Below are positions 15,339 to 16,780 of a DNA stretch of 16,780 nucleotides, piece by piece. The position numbers and the translations under genes are program-made. Location: assembly GCA_031258355.1 (NCBI GenBank), contig JAIRMZ010000003.1, positions 1 to 16,780 on the forward strand, given 5' to 3'. A model generated the notes under the pieces. The model saw only the letters and a program-made list of their open reading frames with translations. It had not been told where the DNA came from and searched no databases. Numbering within the stretch: the first letter of the stretch is position 1; every line of letters begins with the position of its first letter. Source of the DNA: Holosporales bacterium. GTDB lineage: Bacteria; Pseudomonadota; Alphaproteobacteria; UBA3830; JAIRMZ01.

Positions 15339-16508
15339 CTACTTATTATACGTCTTAACATGGCTTAAATCCAAGGAAGGGAGTTTTTTGAGACGAGGAT
15401 AGAAACGGAGGAAGTCGCGGAAGGGGACGAAGTAATCGTGGTATCCTTCTCGTAAGGAACGGACTTTGAAGACAGAGAGCACACAGTGCAGACAGAACTT
15501 CCCCACACGGAGATAGTCGATGAAGCGTAAAGGCTTAGCATTCTCCGGAAAGAACGTTGCCAGAACATCACGAAAGAAGAACCGTGTTACTGAGATCTCA
15601 TACTCTGAGAGAATCCCGCCCTTCCAGTCGATAAAATCCGGGTTGGCTCGGTTGGTCTGAACCTCCTGCTTCCAAGAACGACAAGAAAACACATTCCCCC
15701 AGAACGTGGACTCCTGAATAGAGGGATCATAGGTAATCTCCAGAAAGGTACTCACTTCTTTCATAACAACATCAAAATGACGGTGAAGGTCAAGTAATTT
15801 GATCAGGAAAGCGGAACGTTTTTCTTTTAGAAATTGGTAAACACAGAACCAATGCGACATTATACGAAGCGATTGTGTATAATTTATATGATGACGGCTC
15901 ATAGACGATTCGACATCACACAAAGGGTTTCGCAGCAGAAAAATCAGTTTTGTTTGAGAAAAATCCTGAAAAAGCTTTTCAAATTGATTGTAAGAATATC
16001 GCCGTCGATGTGGATCTTCTTTTCTAAGAACAAGAGCAGGAAACATATGCAAATGGAACAGGAGACACTTCAAATTTTTTAGATTTGCTTCGTTCCATCG
16101 ATGAAGATAAATAGCAAAATGAAGAAACAGAAAGTACTCTTTGCGTCCGCACTCTCCATACTTTTCACACAAAGAAAAGAAGGTCTCACAGAATTGTTCA
16201 CGATCAATATTATCCACTCTCTTGGGAGAAGTATATTCTATCCAAAAATCACCAGATAAATCAAAAAAATCTCCATTATTCTCTATAAAAAACCTTAAAT
16301 ATTCTTCCGCAGACAGCGTGCTATTACCACCATCAGAAAAATCATATACACCTCCCGTGACTGGGAGAATAGAGACATCTCTGTTTTGGTCAAATATTCC
16401 GTGAAAAAATTTTGATCCCGCTTGCACAACCGGAAACATCGCTGCGACCTTGACATTCTGCATAACTTCACAGAGATCTTCGCGAGAAAGGGTGAAGTCT
16501 AGGAGCAT
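15339..16508 (-). CDS. Sulfotransferase-like protein
   Basis: Probably transfers sulfate from PAPS to an unknown acceptor; no signal peptide, so cytoplasmic. The 389 residues show a beta strand and loop resembling the 5'-phosphosulfate-binding site (VAAMFPVVQAGSKFF, 21-35, with GSK in place of the common SGT/SGS). A 3'-phosphate-binding motif is also present, KLIFLLRNPLCDVESS, with Arg193 and Ser201 eight residues apart as in classic sulfotransferases. The remainder is unfamiliar and rich in aromatic residues, with a basic C-terminus. No Shine-Dalgarno site precedes the ATG at 16508; Met16 is another possible start. By hand counts of 60-base rows, G+C is about 45-50% in 15361-15600 but only 32-38% in 15841-16320, unlike the 50-60% of rows in tyrS and ftsK. 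That suggests recent or mosaic origin. A diverged or inactive family member is possible. Confidence 0.62.
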   Translation of the reverse strand: MLLDFTLSREDLCEVMQNVKVAAMFPVVQAGSKFFHGIFDQNRDVSILPVTGGVYDFSDGGNSTLSAEEYLRFFIENNGDFFDLSGDFWIEYTSPKRVDNIDREQFCETFFSLCEKYGECGRKEYFLFLHFAIYLHRWNEANLKNLKCLLFHLHMFPALVLRKEDPHRRRYSYNQFEKLFQDFSQTKLIFLLRNPLCDVESSMSRHHINYTQSLRIMSHWFCVYQFLKEKRSAFLIKLLDLHRHFDVVMKEVSTFLEITYDPSIQESTFWGNVFSCRSWKQEVQTNRANPDFIDWKGGILSEYEISVTRFFFRDVLATFFPENAKPLRFIDYLRVGKFCLHCVLSVFKVRSLREGYHDYFVPFRDFLRFYPRLKKLPSLDLSHVKTYNK

Positions 16509-16780
16509 GGAAGAGAGTGTATGCTGGGATTGAACAGAATAAAAGCTTGCATTGTTCTAGCTGTTCTTTTCCTCTCTACCTCTCCCTTACGGCAACAAAA
16601 ATTTTAGGACTATAGAGTTCAACTACTGTTTTTTCTCCACTTCAAGAGATTATACGTTGGAGAGAGTATGTAATGAAAGAGAAAGTGTTTCGCTCTTACT
16701 GAAACGTTCTGATAGGACAGGGATCAATAAGGAGAAGGGAAATTCTTTTCCAGAAAAACTTCCTTGTGAAGGGGGATGAG
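16509..16780. other. Gene-free DNA upstream of the sulfotransferase gene
   Basis: Only very short frames are present. An inverted repeat GAACAG (16532-16537) and CTGTTC (16561-16566) flanks the likely promoter zone of the sulfotransferase gene. A minus-strand TATAAT (plus 16650-16655) has only a poor -35. Nothing here is firm. Confidence 0.4.

Noticed and set aside
16553..16566. Alphaproteobacterial SOS (LexA) box
   Set aside because: The direct repeat is GTTC-N5-GTTC; the known box is GTTC-N7-GTTC, so the spacing is wrong and the neighbouring gene is not an SOS gene.
1..16780. CRISPR array, tRNA, rRNA, insertion sequence, prophage or defence genes
   Set aside because: I saw no regularly spaced repeats, cloverleaf-like sequences, transposase or integrase motifs, terminal inverted repeats or defence-protein domains.

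Overview
The window is a stretch of alphaproteobacterial chromosome in which nearly every gene serves the cell envelope, cell shape or cell cycle. The assignment to Alphaproteobacteria rests on a ChpT-type histidine phosphotransferase (CtrA phosphorelay), a COG2945-type alpha/beta hydrolase, the ftsK-lolA pair and a HTH repressor with an alphaproteobacterial-style S24 tail. Short versions of TamB and FtsK, AT-rich intergenic DNA and a stand-alone sulfotransferase-like gene would fit a reduced or host-associated lineage (Holosporales-like is a guess). No sequence here fixes the order or genus.

Layout. Positions 17-1976 hold a minus-strand pair: an alpha/beta hydrolase and, overlapping its end, tyrS, whose start carries a 30-bp tandem duplication. 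Positions 2092-5699 hold a minus-strand operon, mrdA (PBP2) - rodA - chpT, i.e. the elongasome transpeptidase and glycosyltransferase followed by a cell-cycle phosphotransferase. A gene-poor 527-bp divergent region (5700-6226) contains the mrdA promoter, a possible short transcript ending at a clear hairpin, and the promoter of a plus-strand HTH/S24-like regulator (6227-7102). ftsK (7210-9408) and lolA (overlapping by 4 bp, to 10010) follow. lolA meets tamA tail to tail with only 2 bp between the stop codons. tamA (10013-11884) and tamB (11945-14935) form a minus-strand unit in the order tamB-tamA, opposite to the usual order. A 403-bp gap with a run of ten G, then a sulfotransferase-like gene of uneven base composition (15339-16508), complete the window. 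The last 272 bp hold no gene I can support.

How the genes work together. RodA and PBP2 polymerise and cross-link lateral-wall peptidoglycan. FtsK couples chromosome segregation to septation. ChpT passes phosphate from CckA to CtrA, which sets the cell cycle. LolA carries lipoproteins across the periplasm. TamA/TamB insert certain outer-membrane proteins and link the two membranes. TyrS is housekeeping. The HTH regulator and the sulfotransferase have unknown targets.

I looked for a new multi-gene system (defence, mobile, CRISPR, biosynthetic) and did not find one. The points most worth a second look are the regulator whose self-cleavage residues are lost, the possible small RNA upstream of it, the reversed tam order with a misplaced ribosome-binding site, and the compositionally mosaic sulfotransferase.
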